Shown here one piece after another: positions 61,108-64,000 of a DNA stretch of 64,000 nt. The stretch spans positions 496,001 through 560,000 of the forward strand of contig CP058931.1 in assembly GCA_024760505.1 (NCBI GenBank), given 5' to 3'. Within the stretch, counting starts at the first letter, position 1. Each line of letters starts with the position of its first letter. This DNA is from Nitrospira sp. (lineage in GTDB: Bacteria; Nitrospirota; Nitrospiria; Nitrospirales; UBA8639). The translations under genes and the position numbers were made by a program. Below the pieces are notes generated by a model, which saw only the letters and a program-made list of their open reading frames with translations, did no database searches and had not been told where the DNA came from.

Positions 61108-61502
61108 GATTGCTCTCCTTCGTTGTAATGAAAATGCCGAAAATTCACTTGACCTTTGGTGGTAACATGGGGTGAAAAAGTTTGTCAATCTGGCAGAAGC
61201 CCTAGAGAATTGCCCATTTAGCCCTAACGAAATTCCACTCCCGACGCAGTTTGCTGAGTCAGAGAGCCCTAAGGGGTTCTAATCTGCTATCTTCCCTCAC
61301 ATCATTGTTCACCGCCTCCAATCCCAACATCGTTGACCTATGCCATGGCGGCATATATGCCGTCCAATCGGAAACAGATATCGATCTTGTGTTTTAGTCT
61401 ATCTCGGGGTATCGTAAATAAAAGGCAAGTGAAATCCTCTTCCTCCTTTATACCATCCAAAATCTTCCCAATCTCTAGGCCATTGTTGGTTACGTATCCT
61501 TT
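61108..61502. promoter_or_regulatory. Divergent promoter region between the peroxiredoxin and PBP1A genes
   Basis: About 395 bp without a gene. Pieces near 61400-61500 are AT-rich and must hold the PBP1A promoter. The peroxiredoxin promoter lies just above 61107. No clear boxes or hairpins could be fixed. Confidence 0.35.
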
Positions 61503-63902
61503 ATGAATAAATTTCAGACGTTTTTTTCCACGCTACGCGGCTGGTCCTGGCTCCGAATAACGATGATCACCACATTCCTTGCCTTATGTGTCGGGGTAGG
61601 AGGTCTGGCGGGAATTCTCTGGATTGCGACCCGTGACCTTCCCACATTCGACTCCTTTCAAGACTACCATCCGAGTTTAGTGTCTAGAGTCTATGCAGAT
61701 AACGGTGAACTCATTGGGCAATTTTTCATCGAACGTCGTCTGTATACGCCCATTGACAAAATCCCCAAAGCCTTCACGCAAGCGGTCATTGCAACAGAAG
61801 ATACCCGTTTTTTTGATCACCCTGGGCTGGACATTGTCGGCATCGGCCGTGCCGCCTGGACCAACCTCAAAAAAGGTGGCCGGTTTCAAGGCGCTAGCAC
61901 CATTACCCAACAGTTAGCCAGAGCTCTTTTTCTTTCTCCCGAACGAACGTATCAGCGAAAAATCAAAGAGCTCATTCTCGCAGTGAAAATGGAATGGGTG
62001 TTGACCAAAGAGCAAATTCTAGAAATGTACTTAAACCAAATTTATTTCGGTCACGGTGCCTATGGAGTGGCCGCCGCCGCCTTAACCTATTTTGATAAAA
62101 ACGTCTCGGATTTAAGTCTTCCTGAATCAGCATTTTTGGCTGGTCTTCCTAAAGCTCCAAACACTTATTCTCCCTATCGGAATCCAGATCTGGCTAAATC
62201 GCGGAAAGAATTGGTCCTAGGGCGCATGGTAGAGGCCGGGTATATCACCAACGAGGAGGCGCAAGCCGCCATGGCCACGACCCTAAACTACCGCCACCAA
62301 TCCATAGAACCGATCGCGGCCTATTTCCTGGAAGAGGTGCGTCAGCACTTGGTGGATCGGTACGGAGAAACCCTCGTGTATAAGGGTGGGCTACGAATCT
62401 ACACCACCTTAAACATTGCCATGCAGAAAATCGCGGAAGAAGCGGTACGTACAGGACTCCGCCAATTAGATAAACGTCAAGGCTGGCGAGGACCGATTGA
62501 ACATATTGCCTTTTCCAAAGATTTCACGCCTCCCGATACCTTTCCGGAGCTACAAAGTCCAAAGGCAGCTCTTGTCCATGGCCTGTACCGAGCGCTTGTG
62601 ACTAACGTGACCAAACAATCTGCTCAAATCCTGATTGGAAATACCTATAAAGGTTCTATCCTTTTCGAGGATATGCGATGGGCCCAGCGGCGATTGGAAA
62701 AAAGCGGGGATGTGGGAACAGCGGTCGTTCGCGATAAAGCCTCTCCCCTCCAACTCTTGAAGGTCGGAGACATTATTGAAGTCGCCCCAAAAAATGGCAC
62801 TGTCGAGTCAGGCGAATTTGTCTTAGAGCAAACTCCAATCGTGGAAGGCGCCCTCATCGCCATGGATCCGAGGACAGGCGCGGTACAATCAATGGTGGGA
62901 GGGTATGACTTTACTCGAAGTCAGTTTAATCGTGCAGTAATTGCCCGTCGACAACCCGGTTCCGCCTTTAAGCCACTCATTTATGCTTCGGCGCTTCAAC
63001 AAGGCCTGACACCGGCAACGCTGATTCTCGATGCCCCCGTCGTCTATGAAGACGAGGATTTAGACCGGGTATGGAAGCCGGAAAATTATGAAAAACGCTT
63101 TTTTGGAACCATTACCCTTCGTGAAGCACTGCGCCATTCCCGCAACGCCGCGACCGTCAGGTTGCTTGAACAAATCGGAGTTCCCCAGGTCGTCAATATT
63201 GCCAGCAATCTGGGAATTCGAAGTCCGCTCAGCCAGGACCTCTCTTTAGCCTTGGGGTCCTCCAGCGTGACCCTCCAAGAGATCACCTCCGCGTATGGCG
63301 TCTTTGCGAATCAGGGTTTGTGGCTTGAACCTTACCTGATTACCCATGCCAAGAACCTCAACGGGGAGATCCTCGAACAACACCAGTTCGAACCGCGGCA
63401 AGCCATGACCAAGGAAAACGCCTACCTGATCACCAATATGCTCATGGATGTCATTCAAAGCGGAACCGGAAGACTCGCCAAATCTATTGGACGGCCGTTG
63501 GCAGGGAAGACTGGAACCACAAATAGTTATAACGATGCGTGGTTTGTCGGGTATGCCCCGAATTTGGCGACAGGAGTATGGGTGGGATTTGATGGGGTTC
63601 GAACCCTCGGCAGATTGGAATCCGGAGCGCATGCAGCCCTGCCGATTTGGACCAAGTTTGTTGATCAAGCCCTTCTACACTCACCAGTTATGACCTTTCC
63701 CATCCCTAGTGATATTCAATTTGCCCAGATCGACACCACTACGGGTGACCTGCCATCCAAGACCAGTCGAAACATCAGTACAGAAGTTTTTCGTAAAGGA
63801 ACGGAACCAGGAAAAGCGGCTCCTCAGAAGGCGAACCCTATGGATTTTTTTGAGTTCGATCGGTTGAACTCGGATTCATCCAACCAGCTTTCCCCATTTT
63901 GA
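61503..63902 (+). CDS. mrcA: Bifunctional penicillin-binding protein 1A
   Basis: 799 residues. One N-terminal membrane anchor (TMITTFLALCVGVGGLAGILW) precedes a GT51 glycosyltransferase domain: ATEDTRFFDHPGLD (catalytic Glu), GASTITQQLARALFL, RKIKELILAVKME and LNQIYFGHGAYGV. An OB-like insert follows, then the transpeptidase with the three catalytic motifs: PGSAFKP (SxxK), SRNAATVR (SxN) and KTGTTN (KTG). It polymerises and cross-links peptidoglycan in the periplasm. The C-terminal tail is polar. It stands alone; the next gene on the other strand starts beyond the right edge. Confidence 0.96.
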   Translation: MNKFQTFFSTLRGWSWLRITMITTFLALCVGVGGLAGILWIATRDLPTFDSFQDYHPSLVSRVYADNGELIGQFFIERRLYTPIDKIPKAFTQAVIATEDTRFFDHPGLDIVGIGRAAWTNLKKGGRFQGASTITQQLARALFLSPERTYQRKIKELILAVKMEWVLTKEQILEMYLNQIYFGHGAYGVAAAALTYFDKNVSDLSLPESAFLAGLPKAPNTYSPYRNPDLAKSRKELVLGRMVEAGYITNEEAQAAMATTLNYRHQSIEPIAAYFLEEVRQHLVDRYGETLVYKGGLRIYTTLNIAMQKIAEEAVRTGLRQLDKRQGWRGPIEHIAFSKDFTPPDTFPELQSPKAALVHGLYRALVTNVTKQSAQILIGNTYKGSILFEDMRWAQRRLEKSGDVGTAVVRDKASPLQLLKVGDIIEVAPKNGTVESGEFVLEQTPIVEGALIAMDPRTGAVQSMVGGYDFTRSQFNRAVIARRQPGSAFKPLIYASALQQGLTPATLILDAPVVYEDEDLDRVWKPENYEKRFFGTITLREALRHSRNAATVRLLEQIGVPQVVNIASNLGIRSPLSQDLSLALGSSSVTLQEITSAYGVFANQGLWLEPYLITHAKNLNGEILEQHQFEPRQAMTKENAYLITNMLMDVIQSGTGRLAKSIGRPLAGKTGTTNSYNDAWFVGYAPNLATGVWVGFDGVRTLGRLESGAHAALPIWTKFVDQALLHSPVMTFPIPSDIQFAQIDTTTGDLPSKTSRNISTEVFRKGTEPGKAAPQKANPMDFFEFDRLNSDSSNQLSPF

Positions 63903-63943
63903 TCGAACACTCCGGCAGGCCGATTACACCGTCACACGCGTTC

Positions 63944-64000
63944 TCAGGACTTGGCATCCTGATACTCTTCATACCAGGCCATTTGAATGGCCTCCAACTT
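63944..64000 (-). CDS. 3' end of a minus-strand gene (partial)
   Basis: Reading the reverse strand from the right edge, the frame AAG TTG GAG... gives KLEAIQMAWYEEYQDAKS followed by TGA (63944-63946), an amphipathic C-terminal helix. It has coding-like composition and lies convergent with PBP1A, but only 18 residues are visible, so no family can be named. Confidence 0.5.
   Translation of the reverse strand, partial: KLEAIQMAWYEEYQDAKS

Noticed and set aside
1..64000. tRNA, rRNA, tmRNA or CRISPR arrays
   Set aside because: No cloverleaf, rRNA stretch or regularly spaced repeat was recognised by eye on either strand; a dedicated search (tRNAscan, Rfam, CRISPR finder) would be needed to exclude small ones.

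Overview
The window is a bacterial chromosome segment of moderate GC (slightly above 50% by eye), densely coded on both strands. No rRNA, tRNA or CRISPR array was recognised. The house-keeping genes (Lon, MreB, a type IIA topoisomerase pair, PBP1A, ErpA) point to a rod-shaped, Gram-negative, oxygen-exposed organism: it has lipoproteins, a NodT-type outer-membrane efflux protein, rubrerythrin, a peroxiredoxin and a PerR-like regulator. The overall style of the small proteins suggests a Nitrospirota (Nitrospira-like) genome. That placement is inference from memory of the families, not a database result.

Layout. 1-1,200: the 5' end of a DUF502 membrane protein, a small conserved protein and an 86-bp palindromic repeat. 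1,200-12,410: a minus-strand block with a sugar-nucleotide epimerase-like protein, a trypsin-like protease with a PEGA domain, a TIR-domain membrane protein, a secreted protein and a 1,855-residue protein that joins two alpha/beta-hydrolase domains to a CHAT caspase-like protease and TPR-like helices. This looks like a conflict or cell-death effector neighbourhood, and a second copy of the 86-bp repeat lies just beyond it. 13,127-18,185: a TetR-controlled ABC export operon (regulator, permease, ATPase, HlyD adaptor, NodT outer-membrane protein) with a palindromic operator. 18,591-28,573: lon, an exported protein carrying a flagellar-hook-like (FlgE) domain, a lipoprotein, a DUF898/M48-peptidase pair, and small sensory and membrane genes. 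28,962-36,267: a type III PLP decarboxylase, a TIR-SUMF1 fusion and hyuAB. 36,288-42,438: a dispersed repeat, an FG-GAP secreted protein, small zinc-ribbon proteins, a PQQ-type sugar dehydrogenase and mreB. 42,910-50,882: an M23 peptidase, parC, the second copy of the dispersed repeat, parE and a tandem SagB-type dehydrogenase. 50,883-53,231: an IS110-family insertion sequence, then a DUF559 nuclease cassette bounded by direct repeats and fused in frame to a 3-methyladenine DNA glycosylase. 53,377-63,902: a 30-residue membrane peptide with a PuuD-like membrane protein, a cobalamin-binding protein, the Fur/PerR-rubrerythrin-FeS-DUF3501 stress module, erpA, a tandem PTPS-like protein, a thioredoxin-like protein, a peroxiredoxin and PBP1A.

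Three themes stand out. One is immunity or cell-death-type effectors (CHAT, two TIR proteins, a trypsin-like protease). The second is oxidative-stress and iron-sulfur handling. The third is small mobile or repeat sequences that have visibly reshaped the chromosome: two repeat families, an IS110 element and the DUF559 cassette. The strongest candidates for something undescribed are the CHAT/TIR/protease block, the FlgE-like exported protein and the DUF559-glycosylase fusion.
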